Assembly: GCA_020740775.1 (NCBI GenBank)
Contig: JAHEWK010000007.1
Span: 806,001 to 870,000, forward strand
Length of the DNA: 64,000 nucleotides
Direction of reading: 5' to 3'
Source: Ilyonectria destructans
Taxonomy: Eukaryota; Ascomycota; Sordariomycetes; Hypocreales; Nectriaceae
The notes below the pieces were generated by a model. It was not told where the DNA came from, did not search any database, and was given only the letters and a program-made list of their open reading frames with translations. The translations under genes and the position numbers were made by a program. Positions within the stretch are counted from its first letter, which is position 1. Each line of letters starts with the position of its first letter. This document shows positions 46,329-58,537 of the stretch, one piece after another.

Positions 46329-48605
46329 ATGAGTGAAGGAGCATCTGGAAGTTATGGGGCTGAAAAGCCGACAACCCGGCGCCAGGAGAAGCCGACAGTC
46401 TCCGAAATGAGGGGCGCGTCGGAGTTTGTAGACCAAAGTTGCAACACCATCACAATTGATCGGACGAAACGGCCTTCCCTCGCACCAACGCGCGCTATGC
46501 ATCCAGATCAAAGCTCAGCAGGGGGTTCTACACAGTCCAAAAAGCCGAGACTCCGGCGAAAGAAAGCAACGGCATGCCAACGATGCAGAGCAAGAAAGCA
46601 GCGCTGCGAGGGCCAAGGCCGGGGTGTTTGTCAAAATTGCACGTCTGCACAAGCTGGTAAAATCTCACCATTGGCTTTCCGTCTTATCACAGCTGAGCTC
46701 TGACACTCTGCAGAATGTATACCTGCTAGCCATGACCCTACAGATACCTACTCCGTCTCGTATGTGAAGGACCTTGAACAGCAGGTCGCGGATCTTCAGG
46801 GACGCCTCTCCGAAGTGACCGGCCCCTTGGTCCGAAACGCGCGAGCAGATGTCGGTCCGGATTTACAGAGCTTCACTGATCTTGCGGACCCGCTCTACCT
46901 GCCTCCGATATCCTCTGAGAACACGACTTTCGACTTTCTATCATATCAAGACGAGAACTTGTTCTCCATCACCCAGCCGCCACCTACACAGATGACCAAC
47001 CCGGTAGACCTAGGGAGCTACTCGGCAGATGCTACGTACTCTCTAGATCCCTCAGCAGACGCTAGCATGGCCGACATCTCAGCCTGTGAAGGCGCCTCCT
47101 TCTTCCAGACGTACTTTGAGATTATCCACCCTCGTTATCCATTCCTCGACGTCGAGGAGTGCAGCACCGCGTATCTCAAGTGGAAGACAGGCGAGATAAA
47201 CACCTGTAATGACAAAGGCTGGTCCTTGTGCCTTCTGAAACTGGTACGCATCAAATCCGCCACTCGCAACCCTCTCATTAACATGTACAGATCTTTGCCA
47301 ATGGTGCAATCCTGCAGCATGCGTGGCTGGATCATATAACCCGCCGACAGCGCCAAGAATCAACCCTTCAAGAACAAAGCATCATGGCTGACACCACCTT
47401 TAGTCCGCTTCTTCAAGTCCGGGCAATGCTTCTCCTCGCCTTCCACGCGCTCCATGGGGAGAACACAGCCCGAGTTGTGCACATTACTGGGATTGCAATG
47501 CGCTTTGCAATCATGCATGGCTTTCACAATTTGACTGACAATGGTACTATTGAAACGGACATGAAGATCAAAGCGTGGTGGTGCATTTACTGGTAAGTTT
47601 AGAATCTTGGCCTCTTGACGAATCTACTTAACAGTGCTCAGCTTAGATAAAGTCGTTGCAATAACACTGCGCATCCCTCCCTACCCGCCAGATGAGTTGA
47701 TTGAAACACCTGCATATCAACCCAAGCCCGAACCTCAGTTCTTCATGCCCTGGGCGGCTGACGTCCCCGGTTCTTCGGAAGGCGTGTTGTACAGTTTTGA
47801 CCTACGATATTTTGCATACATGTGCAAGATCAGGCGGCTTCACTCAGAGATACTCACCACCACGCCAAGGCTACAGTCTGACTCGACAGATCAACGTCTT
47901 CGGGAGCTGCGGGCAGAGATCGATAGATGGACCAAGCCCGAGGAGGTGTTTTCGAATGGGCAAGTCTAGTCTTATTACTTGGACGCGATTTGCTTGGCTA
48001 ATGAGCTGAATAGTCCTCGGAATAGCGAAGGTCACGTAAGCCCTCTTGGCATGATCTACGTCGCACACATGACTCGAGTCGTGCTGTATAGCTCGATCCC
48101 TTTTGAAACGGCTTCAGAAACCACGGACGAACTCCTCCATGCGTGTTGTGATTCCTGCGCAACATTTCGAGCTCTTCAAAAGAGAAAGCATCTGCCGAAG
48201 CATTGGTTTGATGTAAGTGCCAAAGGACGGGTCATACTCTTTGCTAATCTGCCAAAGATGCTATTCATTTTCCAAGTCGGCGTGACGATGATATACATCG
48301 TTTGGCGGCGGGCTATCCCGATAGTGAGGGCCGTCGACCGCGCCATCAGGGATTGCACCGCGATACTTTCCATCTTTGCGGACCGGTCACGGAATGCGGA
48401 CGTGTACCGCGATTGTATGGATCTCCTAGCAAGCAGCATATCTAGAGCAGCTCCATCTGGGAACATTGACACAGAATCCAAGCAAGAACTTGCGAGCTTA
48501 GTTAGTCAGATGGAGGAAAACCGGCTTGCCAAGCATGTTCATGCCAAGTTATTGGAAATATCGACGACAACGCGGCAGGGAGAAAATAATCACACCACCA
48601 ATTGA
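46329..48605 (+). CDS. Zn2Cys6 transcription factor interrupted by one in-frame UAG
   Basis: The zinc cluster is split by an intron (46657-46713): CQRCRARKQRC … CQNC in exon 1 and the sixth Cys (ECIP) in exon 2, followed by a short coiled coil (VKDLEQQVADLQGRL). The middle homology region follows after two further introns (donor GTACGC near 47245, IFANGAILQHAWLDH; donor GTAAGT at 47593, LDKVVAITLRIPPYP). The frame then meets TAG at 47967-47969 and continues without other stops to 48605 with good fungal_trans content (YYLDAICLANELN; MIYVAHMTRVVLYSSIPFE). No intron can remove the stop. Either the gene is a recent nonsense pseudogene, the truncated product is used, or UAG is recoded. ATG 46329 is the most likely start. 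Confidence 0.78.
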
Positions 48606-50101
48606 TATTATCAGCATCTAGACTCAATTACAACCTCCCTCACATGCCCTCCCCTCTAGCGAAGTCATATTACGTTATAATAATCCCGCTCTCGAGAACC
48701 TTACTCCCCCATTGACTACAACTAAGTAGCCCCCCTCCCTAACTTACTAATTATCTTAATGCTACCTCTAAGTACCACAGGCATAACAGCAACCTCGTGT
48801 CACCTACGTCTTCTCGTTTATATTAATATATATTGCGCCTGTTAGGGTCTTTCGGCGAACTATCGGTGGTTCGCCTCGTCTGCAGCTCAGTCACAGTCCT
48901 GTTGCCTTGTGCCAGCTGCTTTTATCGGGCTTCGACCAGCTGTTGGAAATTTGCTCATCTTTAACTCCATTAGGGGAGACTTAGAATCTTCTTGCTTAAC
49001 TATTTGCTTCTGCTCGACGACCACTGGGGTTGGATACACCTATAATCGTGGAACCCTTCAGCGGCCTTATCAATGCAACGGGTTTGCTGCAGCAAGTGAT
49101 TCTCCTCTTCCGCCATGTCTCCTCATCCCAAAACTTTTCGGATAGCGCTAATACACTACACCCCCTTCTCTCCCTTTACACGTCTGATATTCACTTTCCC
49201 CGCAGCGTCATTGTCGGCTCTCATAACCACCATCTTCCACCCCGACTCCAGCGACTTTGTCAGGGTGCCATCGAACTCAAGTAAGAACAACGCAGGGAAA
49301 CAGATAGAAATTACATATAGGCACGGCAAAAAAGGCGGCGACGGAGAACCTCCGTTTGTCGCGGACACACCACCGCACGGTTCTCAGTCCCAGGAGTATT
49401 TTCCCCGAACCCCGCGTGGATAGTAATTGTAATTTATGCATATAAATGATATCGAGATCAGACTGCCATTGTATCCTGGACTCAAGCTCTGATATCGGAG
49501 CCGGAAGTTGGAGCTTTCCCCTCCTTCGCTCGTTCTACTGCTTTTGACGACTTGGATTGAGAAAAATATCTCAGGTAATTGGGACGACTTGGGGCCGCTC
49601 AATGCGCAGTGCCCAGTTTTGCTGCAGAGGAGTGTTTCAAGTCTCTAATAATAACCACTTTGATTCAAGCATAGCCACTGTGGATCAATCACTAAGGTGC
49701 CTTTCCAGTCAGCATGTTGCTATTAGTTTGAGGCACTCTGGCGATCACTGCTGTACGTGGAGCGACGGTGGCTATGCGAACTGCTATCGCCAATTGGTAA
49801 CTTCTGCATGCCAGTTACGGCCCCCAACACGGCAAAGTCGGCAACGAGGCGCGACAGGGTGCACCATGACATAATGAAGGATGCTTATTGCTGACACGGA
49901 AAATTAATGCGTTGTCCAAATAAAACGCCTTGCTTCTCCACTGTTCTTGTAATCTGATTGATATCGCCCTCTCGTCATATCACGAAATTGCCTCACAGGT
50001 CTTCCTCGGCCAGGGTAATAGTGATGCAGTTATGACCTTGCCCCTACCTACTGCATCAACCTTTCAGTTTTCCTATTCAAATTCATCCAAAACGGCGCAC
50101 A
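48606..50101. other. Intergenic, no gene supported
   Basis: ORFs below 110 codons with no domain. Pyrimidine-rich stretches occur at 48620-48760. The last few hundred bases form the promoter of the membrane glycoprotein. Confidence 0.5.
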
Positions 50102-51640
50102 ATGCACGCCTCCACGTTTTCATACAATATAAGCAGACCATATCCGTTTGTATGGTTTACTCCAGTCGTTGTGGTGGGGGGATTGGTGGCAGGAGCCTTG
50201 ACGGCATTTCTCAGCGTCGCGACTCAGGGCTACGAAATGTCTACCGTATACTCGCCCAACCCCAATTCAACGAACGCGGATGGGAATGTATTCGCTCACT
50301 GGCCTTCGTTCCTCACGGCAAATACAAAGACCCTCTGCTCTTCCACCACGATACCAGTCGGCACCGATTTCTACACAAACAATACAGCGCTTCAATACAA
50401 ACTGTCAAGCATTTGGCAGGGCGATAATGGTACCAACCCGCAGAGTTTGTTTGGCTCGTTGCCGTATCACAACAATCAGCTGGAAAACTGCTCTGTTGGT
50501 GCCATGACAATCATCTTTGAGGGACTCGACCGCAGTGCATTGCAAATTGCCGAACAGCAATGGGGAGCAGACTTGACGGCGTTGGTCAACTGCGGCGTAG
50601 CCACCCCAGACGGCGTGATGAATGTGAATTTAACCACAACGTACAACTTCAACCCAGCTGAGAGGTGGTTTGGGGTCAACTCAGCTCGATTTCCGGGCCG
50701 AAACAAAACTACCAAGGCGAGCCTGTGGTGGGGAGAATCATTGCTGGCATGGTATTCAATGGCCTTAACCGACGACATGAACGTCGCAAACGGCAAGTTT
50801 GAGCAAGAGCTTAAGCCTGTCTTTAAGGGCTACGCGACTTTTGTTCGTAACGGTACTGGTAAGCCTCTTCGCTCGGAGATCAAATCTCTCGAATTCTTCA
50901 ACGCAGGCTGCTTCTTTGTCCCGTTTAGCGACAATGGCATTGAGTCGCCCGTTTACTTCTGTCACCGCGAGGGGATGGGCAACTTTGATCTCATCGACAA
51001 CCTAGTGCATGCCGGCGACAGCGATGCAAATGCACCACTTCCTGGAATCTGGATTTCTGCGGATAGTTTGGCCAAGGCTTTCTACTTTACGGTCCTGGCG
51101 GATCTTGGCCAAACCACTCCGGGTCCTAACATCCTTGCGGACCCGGGCTTGCTTGAGTTCTTTTCAAGAAACATCACCGATATCAACACCAGATCCATGG
51201 CTTGGGGCGATAATCTGGGACTTCGAGACATCGCCGACCTCGCCACGTCTCCGTTTCAAGAATCATCGAATTCGTCGCTTGGCATCAATTCGTCTGTTAT
51301 TGCAGCCTCATATCTTTGCCAAGTGCCGCGGCTAAAGAGCGCTCCCTCGCTAGCTGTATCAGTCCTGGTTAACAGCTTTGTGCTACTCTCAGCCTTATGG
51401 ACATTCTGCAAATGGTGCACGGATTCTCTTTTGGCACGCAGGTACCCAGACTTAGCGAACTCTTGCGAGGGCTGCTTGGCGAGGCTGTCTGACAAGGCCA
51501 GCCAGAGCTATGATTCTCTACAAAAGCCATCTAGGGACGGACATTCCAGGTCTGTTAGTTATACCGATGAGAATTCTGACGATGCACATTTCAACTCCCT
51601 TCCACGACATGGTTACCATGTGGTTCAACAAGTGGACTAG
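50102..51640 (+). CDS. Two-pass membrane glycoprotein, unknown function
   Basis: A single exon of 512 residues. Helix 1 near residues 18-40 (VWFTPVVVVGGLVAGALTAF) acts as signal anchor. A large extracytosolic domain of nearly 400 residues follows, with many N-glycosylation sequons (NNT, NGT, NCS, NLT, NKT, NIT, NSS) and scattered Cys. Helix 2 near 425-445 (AVSVLVNSFVLLSALWTFCK) precedes a Ser-rich cytosolic tail (SRDGHSRSVSYTDENSDD). This layout is common among lineage-specific fungal membrane proteins. No enzymatic motif was seen and I do not recognise a named family. Confidence 0.75.
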   Translation: MHASTFSYNISRPYPFVWFTPVVVVGGLVAGALTAFLSVATQGYEMSTVYSPNPNSTNADGNVFAHWPSFLTANTKTLCSSTTIPVGTDFYTNNTALQYKLSSIWQGDNGTNPQSLFGSLPYHNNQLENCSVGAMTIIFEGLDRSALQIAEQQWGADLTALVNCGVATPDGVMNVNLTTTYNFNPAERWFGVNSARFPGRNKTTKASLWWGESLLAWYSMALTDDMNVANGKFEQELKPVFKGYATFVRNGTGKPLRSEIKSLEFFNAGCFFVPFSDNGIESPVYFCHREGMGNFDLIDNLVHAGDSDANAPLPGIWISADSLAKAFYFTVLADLGQTTPGPNILADPGLLEFFSRNITDINTRSMAWGDNLGLRDIADLATSPFQESSNSSLGINSSVIAASYLCQVPRLKSAPSLAVSVLVNSFVLLSALWTFCKWCTDSLLARRYPDLANSCEGCLARLSDKASQSYDSLQKPSRDGHSRSVSYTDENSDDAHFNSLPRHGYHVVQQVD

Positions 51641-53217
51641 GGTGGGTTTACGGTGTATAATAATTGGCATGGGAGTAAATAATTACTTTCCGGGATACAT
51701 AACAGGTATTGAAAGGTTCCAAAGAAGAAATATCTCAATAAAAATTCTGTATCAAGTTGTGGCAGCACTGGGCATCCTAATAGAGAATGTTAATTTGCAG
51801 GCGCATAAAATTAGCTTACCATCGATTTTTAATTGCAAATGGACGTAGAACCCCGCCATATTCGTCACAGCGGAATGTCATCATCTGGTTCCAACATCCA
51901 AAGGGGGGCCACACGTGTAATTTCTAAGTAGGGGAATCTTTTCCATGAACCGGAATTTATGTCTCGACCGTTCTGGATGTCTAGCTTCATGTAAAAGATC
52001 CGGAGTTTCCAGTGCCTAGGCTTCATCTGAGCATGGCAGGATCGGAAGGGCACGTGCGGGATTGGGTACGTCTACGTCTAATTTTGATAATAGGTGCGCG
52101 GTACCCATGCTTGGGATTTGACTAAAGGGAGTAGAGATAGCTGTACAATTCTAATTGGGATAATACACGTGCTTGGTTGTTACATGATTCCCATCCTGCT
52201 TGAACTCAACCGTAACATGTTTCGGCTCATTCTTACCAGAGCCCCCTGTGTGCCAGGATCTCCGTCCACTGTTAATACATTAGTGAGCTACTTGAGAACA
52301 AAAAAGGAGGTTCCGAATATCTTCATGGAGTGTTGTACTTACTCTTTTCTCGGGGTGCACTTAACAACAGCGTGGTTTGATGGACGCCCCCCAAGGCCTG
52401 TCTTGGAGAAATCCATTACTGCTTGCTCCGCAGAGCCGCTTCTAACAAGCTCATTGGTAAAGACAATGTCGTTGGGATCCTGAATACCAGACATGTTGTC
52501 GAAACAAGAGATGAAATGTGAAGTAGTTTGACGACGTCACAGTACCGCAAGTAAACAAAAGAATGACCGAAGTAAAGCGTAAGATGCACAAGGATCTTCT
52601 AGTTGAGGTGGGCTTGCGGGATGAGAGAGTAGAATTGAAGATTCGATGCTGCTTGGTAGATAGCCATGTCAAGATATTGGGCTCAGTGCTGTGTTAAATA
52701 ATTTTTCTGGCAGTTCAAGTCAGGCGACTGGAAGCCGAGCCAGGTGCATGATTTCCTAAAAGAAGAGGGGAACCTTGGGTTCTTTGAAACAAGTGTTGGC
52801 TCTAAGAACCACATGCCTGCAACGACCTCAGTCCGAGCGGGTGTGCTACTTGCGATGGCCACGCTGATTGGCTATTTTGGGCGTTTATACCAAATATGTG
52901 GGTCAAATTACTTGGACTTTCGACGCCAAAAACTTGTTGGTAGCTTGCGCTTGTAATAATAGAAACATCCTCACGGAAATGATGGACCAACATCATACGA
53001 GCTCAGCGGCACAGCGACACACGGCTACGGGCGTCAAGAAGGATCAAGGTCACTAAAGAAGATCGCCAATGAAACGACTGGCTTAAACGCCTCTCAGCTA
53101 CCATGATACATTTGTGTCATCTCCACCACAACCAACTGTTTCCATCCCAATCATTTGTCCACCTTCATCGTCAACAATATCAGTGGGCGCTTCCTGCACT
53201 AATTTAGGCACACTGAG
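51641..53217. other. Intergenic, no gene supported
   Basis: Only short ORFs (the longest is 129 codons at 52094-52483 plus) without domains or splice support. Confidence 0.5.
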
Positions 53218-54665
53218 CTAAGAATTAGCGCCGAGTCCAAGCCAGGGCTGCCGGAGGAGGTCGTTTGCCGATAGGCGAGTTTCTGGGTCAATCTTCATGA
53301 GCGCATGGAGAAATGACACGAACTTCTGCCGTGGTTCGTCTGGAAGATCCTCCATGAAGTCGTCTGAATCCAGCGTCGGCCGATCCATGGGAGGAGCATC
53401 TTTGATGTGGCCAGTTTCATCAAAGTATCCAGTGATCTCAGGATTGCCCTTTTCAAGGAACGTTGCTGGAAATGGACCAAAGAAGTCGATAACCTCTCGC
53501 AAATGCTCCTTCACCTCGTAATGTCCATCAGGATCCACGCGACCGCTAAACATTCGCACCGCTCGAAACACCTCGAGGATGACTGCCCCGAGGTTCCACC
53601 AATCCGTAGTCTGATCCCACGGTGCTCCAATAAGCACCTCCGGTGACCGGAGTGCAACGGGCTGGATCAAGTAGGTCAGATGGTTGGTCGCCCAGCTGGA
53701 AACACCCCAATCTCCTAAGGCAACATCAAAGCCCATCGGTGAGTCGGTCGGGTTGAAGTAAAATCCGTTGAGAGGCTGTGAAGGAACTATCGTATACGTA
53801 TCGCTGCTCTTGTCTTGCTGAGGTATTGGGACTTGCTTCAAATATCCTGTTTCGATCAAGGACGGATCCCTGAACTTGACGAAGATATTGTCTGGTTTAA
53901 TATCTACCAGGATTAGTAAATACAGCTTTGGAATGATTGTCCCGGATGGCCTCTACCTGTATGTATAACGTTGCTGTTATGGGCGTAGTCAAGAGCCGCG
54001 AGAAGTTGAATTGTGAATTTTTTCATGACTGGGTTTGGTATCATGTCTCCTTTGAACAATGTACCAAAGCTGCTCAGTGTCTCGCCCATTAGCTCGAAGA
54101 CGAGACAGACATGAATTCCGTTGGGCCCCGAATGTTCGAAGTCATCCACAAGGTGACAGATGTACTTGTATCCACGATTCGTTTTGTCGCAGTCACGGAG
54201 ATGCGTCAGGATCTCCCTCTCTTGAATCGGCTTTTCCGAGTGATAGGCCTCAGCGCTTAGCACTTTGAGTGCAAAGTACCGGCAACGATCGGCATTGGCA
54301 TCTTCACTGAGACGAAAAATTTAGCCATTTGCATGAGCGGGCCTATGAACAGGGACTCACAGAGTTGAAATATCCTTCACTAGCCATACTGTCGAGTATT
54401 GACCATAGCCGATCTTGTTCAATACCTGATACTTTTCGTGATAGACGTCGCCGATATAAACCGGATGGAAGTGACCGGGGCGATAAGATGCCATGCCTTC
54501 CTCAATCTCTTCCGCTTCCTCTTCCTGCGTGACCTCGGGGGGTGCTTCTTTGTCTTGGGTCACCTCTGTACCGATGGTTTGTTGAGAAGTCGAATGACCA
54601 ACACCGGCCTCCGCACTGTCGATAGTGCTCGGCTCATCGCCTGGAACGTCTTCTGTGGATCGCAT
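53218..54665 (-). CDS. SRPK-like Ser/Thr protein kinase
   Basis: Three exons. Exon 1 (from ATG 54665) has an acidic, Thr/Glu-rich N-terminus, then HPVYIGDVYHEKYQVLNKIG and the glycine loop GYGQYSTVWLVKD. Exon 2 holds the ATP-binding Lys (YFALKVL) and the hinge (VCLVFELMGETL). The catalytic loop VIHTDIKPDN spans the last intron; HTD in place of HRD is normal for SRPKs. The Mg-binding motif is DWG (LGDWG) where SRPKs usually have DLG or DFG. SPEVLIGAPWDQTTDWWNLG fits the activation-segment and alpha-F region. Fungal SRPK-like kinases are often amplified and variable. The substrate is unknown; canonical SRPKs phosphorylate SR splicing factors. It lies 1.1 kb from the HET gene. Confidence 0.85.
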
Positions 54666-55741
54666 AGTTCAGTAATTGGAAGTGTTCGGCTGAAAGACGA
54701 GGCAGTTCCAAGTGAGGTCGTGAGTATGTAGGAAGGCGGTTGTGAAGCACAAAGTGAGCATGTCGCCAACAAAGGTGGAGGAATACCAAGCATCCCAAGC
54801 AGATTATGTAAGGACATGCACGCGCAGTATCCTTCTTCCGGTGCGGATCCACAGGTACCTTATTAGTGGCGTGTTCCCTCGCAAGCCTCCCAGTCGAAAA
54901 TCTTGACATGTGTATCCCAAATTTCGGCGAGTCAATTGAGAAAACATTAGTTAAATACAGCGCATGTTCTTTCGCAACTACTTAATAGAACAATCGGTCA
55001 TCATGCCGTGATTTATGAGCTGCGATGGCGCACATAGGGCATTAATGTTGCTGACTCAGTATCGATCATCTAATTTTTTTACTGGCGGAGAGATCCGAAG
55101 ATCATGTGTTGGTGGCATTAGCCTGATATACGTTGCCGATATAGACAATGTGAAAATGACCAATTTACTGACATGCAGTGTTACTTTCAGCGTCTACCTC
55201 TATGTCTTCTTGCTCTATCTCAGGATGCACCGCATCGTTATTGGTTGAGGAACGAGCGTCGATGTCGCCTGGACGCTGCTCGCGATCGTAGCTGATAAGT
55301 TCGGATTGCAAGGGCGAGAATCTTCGCCTTTGTTAACTCCAACCGCTACGGAGCTGATAGTGAGGGACTCTAGTGACTACATTCTTGCTATAAAAAAAAT
55401 AGAAAGAGAAAAGGCAACAACTCACGAGCGTAAGAATCCAGCAGTGTAAGCTGCACTGAATGTGCATTATGGGAATCAGGTGGAATCGACTCATGCCCGT
55501 ATCCACAATGTCTTCCATAAGGTAAGAAACTGTTGAAGCTAAGGGTCACTTGCCTGTGCCACCCAAACGCCCGACCGTGTTGCAGATAGTAAAATAGTCT
55601 CGACTTTGATTACGAGTTGAGTGAATAAAACTGAATTGGCCTCCCCTTGTTCACTTGTCCGCTAGATTAAGTTGAACAAGCAGGATTCATACGACTGAAA
55701 ACGATCCCTCAAGGTTTCAAGTATAAAATATCAACTTTACA
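54666..55741. other. Intergenic, no gene supported
   Basis: Contains the kinase promoter and the 3' flank of the HET gene. ORFs below 100 codons, none domain-bearing. Confidence 0.5.
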
Positions 55742-58537
55742 CTACTCCAGGACCACCTCAAGTACTTGCGATGGGTCTTCAACTGCTACCTCCCCATGCA
55801 TAATCCCAAAAACAAAGGCCTCTCCAATAAACCGAAACGATTTTGAATATCCCTTCCTTATGATCATTGGAACATCAACTCCATCCAGCGCCCAAATTTC
55901 GTCCGTCTCAAGCAAAGACTGAGGGCCTATACCGATGCGGCCATCCTCGGTGACGAATAACCGTCTGGAGTCCAATTTCATTCCGAGGGCCGCCTTGAAT
56001 CTATCAATACGGGCCCGTATTTTCTTGACACCTGGGCCGTCTACGCGGAGAGGGTCAAGTTTGTCAGCTGTAGCACGGATTCGCTGAGCATTTGGGAAAA
56101 TATCGTCTGGGGCAAGTTGCGACAGCCGGATAAGTGCAGTTTCCAACTTCTTCGCCGTCTTGACGTCGTCCTTTATACGCTTCTCCTCGTTGTATTTCTC
56201 CATTGAGTCAAACCACAGTTCTGGGGTCGGGAGGGGATCTTCAAGTGAACCTTTATTCCTTTCCAATACATCAAGGCTGTTTTTACCAAATGCCATGATG
56301 TCGAATTTTTGGTCGTCCATGCGATATGCCATCTGTATAGTCTCGGCCATCCATCCGTCTTCATAATTGGTATTGGGATTTCGAAGCGATGAGAGTAGCG
56401 AGATGCACCAGTCACCAAACTCCTCATCCAAGTCAACGGTAGAAGCATTTTTACCAGAGGACGAATCGGTAGATGTAATCAAGGTTCTCCACAGGGCTTC
56501 GCCGAGCTTGAAAGCGCCAGTATTAACATTAGACAACTCACTCATGAAGTCAAAGATCTGGAACCATTCACCACTCTCCGACAAAATGTTGAATGGCACC
56601 GCGCAGCGCTTGATGCTACAGATCCTTTGGCCATGGACACGAAGTGAGCTGCCGTCAATGGATGGTGGCTTCTTGAATGGTGCATTTCCTCTCACTCTCC
56701 AAGGGCTAGAGCCCGTGCCATGGGTGACGCCTGCATCGAGTGGCAATGGCAGCAGGGGAGCTGCCGGGTCTGGGAGCCATGATGGAAAATCTTGATTCTC
56801 TGGTGTCCGATTTGCTGAATCCTCAACCCGAGAGAGGATACTTAGGGACCCCGAGGTTCGAATGTAGTACTTGGCGAAGTCAAGGGCCACCTCTCGAAGA
56901 TTTCGACCATAGTCGATTGTTGGAAAATTCGCCAAGCCAGAGTTCTTGAGTCGAAGTTGGGCCAGTCCAACCATGGAGTAAAATTTGTCCACAGTCACTG
57001 TGGCATCAAACTGCCGACCGACAAGTAACAGGGTTTCGGAGGATGCAGAGACGTCTTTGATTGTATTCCGGGCCTCCAAGACTGCTGAAAGCTGCCCACC
57101 AAAGCGGACATGTGACCTTATCCTGTTCGAGCTCATCTGATCTTCGACAGGTCCAAAAACAATAGCAAAGCGTGACAACATCGTCCAAGCTCTGGACTCT
57201 TCCAGAATCCGAGAGCAGTGAACCAGATCATCCCAGGGAATTGCCAAGTCTCCGCAAACAACAAGAAGCTCATTTGCCATCGCTATCTCCTGTACTATCC
57301 ATGCTCGTTTGAAGTACGGTCTTGAAAGAAGAGCTCCAAGAGCAACCCAGTCGTGGTTGGACGTGTTCTTGACAAACTGAGCAACGTCAAAGTCGGGCTG
57401 TGTGATCAGGCTTTGGGGGATACTGCGCAAGCTATTCAGGACGGTGACGGCTTTGTTTGTTTGTATGTCGGACTCCCCAAGCCAAGACACCACACTCCGA
57501 GCCTGCGAATAGACTCGATTCATCATCGACACTTGAACCGCTTTCTCTGCGTCGTCCGATTGATTCACGCAAAGCTGGTCAATCCAAATGCGGGTGTCTT
57601 TAATATTCCACAATGGCCCGCTTGGTAATGCGGCAGTCAACCGTCTGAGGAAGCAGAATAGGTTATACGTCACCCGTTTCTTGCGGCCGTTGCAGATGAT
57701 GTAGAAAATTTGCTGGGCACGCTTGCTGTTGTACTTTTGGTTGACGGGAGGCCGATGATCTCCCCAGACATAAGAAAGGGCGTTGAAAACGGGATTCTGG
57801 TTCAAGTCGACGTGTTCAAGGTGTACGAAAATGTAGTTTTGGTTGGTTTCTATGCTGGGCGTGTTCACGAATGTCAGCAGCCGGATCGTTGTCCCCGTCT
57901 CGAGGCCCTGGTACTGGAAATCGTAAATGGAGCTGACGTCCGGTAGATACTGTTGCTCGACTGCGGGGTGGAACTGTTCCATCAAGACAGGGTCAAGCGC
58001 TTGGTCAAGGAACTGTTTCATGCCAGGAATATCGAGCTGAGGGACGAAGCTAACTGCTTCGCGGATGCGATCTTGGCAGGATGCGAAGGCCGACGCCAAC
58101 TCTGAGTTGCTCATTTTCTCTAGTTGGCCATCCAAAATCACCACCGGGTCTTGCTCCGGGCGACTCGTAAAGGCATGTAAAGCTTTGATTGCACCCAAGA
58201 TGCCATCCAGCGCCTTCTTCTCTTCATCGTTGAAATGAACATTTTGCATTTGATTCAAAAGGGTTTGAAGAGTCGCGTCGAAGTCGCTCGAAAGAGTGTT
58301 ATCGTGGAATTTCTGTGTCAAATTGTCTGCTAGTGGTGAGTGTTGCTTGGTTGCTGCCGTGGACCGCCCGGGGATGGTTGAGTCTTCCGTCAGGAATTCG
58401 TCGAGACCAACTGTGTGGGGATCCGGCGATCCGGAAGATGGCGAATATGGGGTGAAGAATGCAGCTCGCATCGCCTCCTCGAGCCGTACCAAAGTGGGAT
58501 CTTCTTCGCCATTGTGCGAGGCTTGCCGACCTGTCAT
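55742..58537 (-). CDS. HET-domain (heterokaryon incompatibility) protein
   Basis: A single exon of 931 residues from ATG 58537; the open frame continues 20 codons further upstream without an ATG. The HET domain, roughly residues 230-410, shows all three conserved blocks: FNALSYVWGD, TRIWIDQLCVNQSDDAEKAV followed by MMNRVYSQARSVVSWLG, and LSRPYFKRAWIVQEIAMANE. HET domains trigger cell death or growth arrest when incompatible genotypes fuse and share ancestry with TIR-like domains. The 200-residue N-terminal region is helical and Asp/Glu-rich and contains no NACHT or WD repeats. The C-terminal 250 residues include the usual RRLFVTEDGRIGIGPQSLLE block found at the end of many fungal HET proteins. 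Confidence 0.92.
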   Translation of the reverse strand: MTGRQASHNGEEDPTLVRLEEAMRAAFFTPYSPSSGSPDPHTVGLDEFLTEDSTIPGRSTAATKQHSPLADNLTQKFHDNTLSSDFDATLQTLLNQMQNVHFNDEEKKALDGILGAIKALHAFTSRPEQDPVVILDGQLEKMSNSELASAFASCQDRIREAVSFVPQLDIPGMKQFLDQALDPVLMEQFHPAVEQQYLPDVSSIYDFQYQGLETGTTIRLLTFVNTPSIETNQNYIFVHLEHVDLNQNPVFNALSYVWGDHRPPVNQKYNSKRAQQIFYIICNGRKKRVTYNLFCFLRRLTAALPSGPLWNIKDTRIWIDQLCVNQSDDAEKAVQVSMMNRVYSQARSVVSWLGESDIQTNKAVTVLNSLRSIPQSLITQPDFDVAQFVKNTSNHDWVALGALLSRPYFKRAWIVQEIAMANELLVVCGDLAIPWDDLVHCSRILEESRAWTMLSRFAIVFGPVEDQMSSNRIRSHVRFGGQLSAVLEARNTIKDVSASSETLLLVGRQFDATVTVDKFYSMVGLAQLRLKNSGLANFPTIDYGRNLREVALDFAKYYIRTSGSLSILSRVEDSANRTPENQDFPSWLPDPAAPLLPLPLDAGVTHGTGSSPWRVRGNAPFKKPPSIDGSSLRVHGQRICSIKRCAVPFNILSESGEWFQIFDFMSELSNVNTGAFKLGEALWRTLITSTDSSSGKNASTVDLDEEFGDWCISLLSSLRNPNTNYEDGWMAETIQMAYRMDDQKFDIMAFGKNSLDVLERNKGSLEDPLPTPELWFDSMEKYNEEKRIKDDVKTAKKLETALIRLSQLAPDDIFPNAQRIRATADKLDPLRVDGPGVKKIRARIDRFKAALGMKLDSRRLFVTEDGRIGIGPQSLLETDEIWALDGVDVPMIIRKGYSKSFRFIGEAFVFGIMHGEVAVEDPSQVLEVVLE

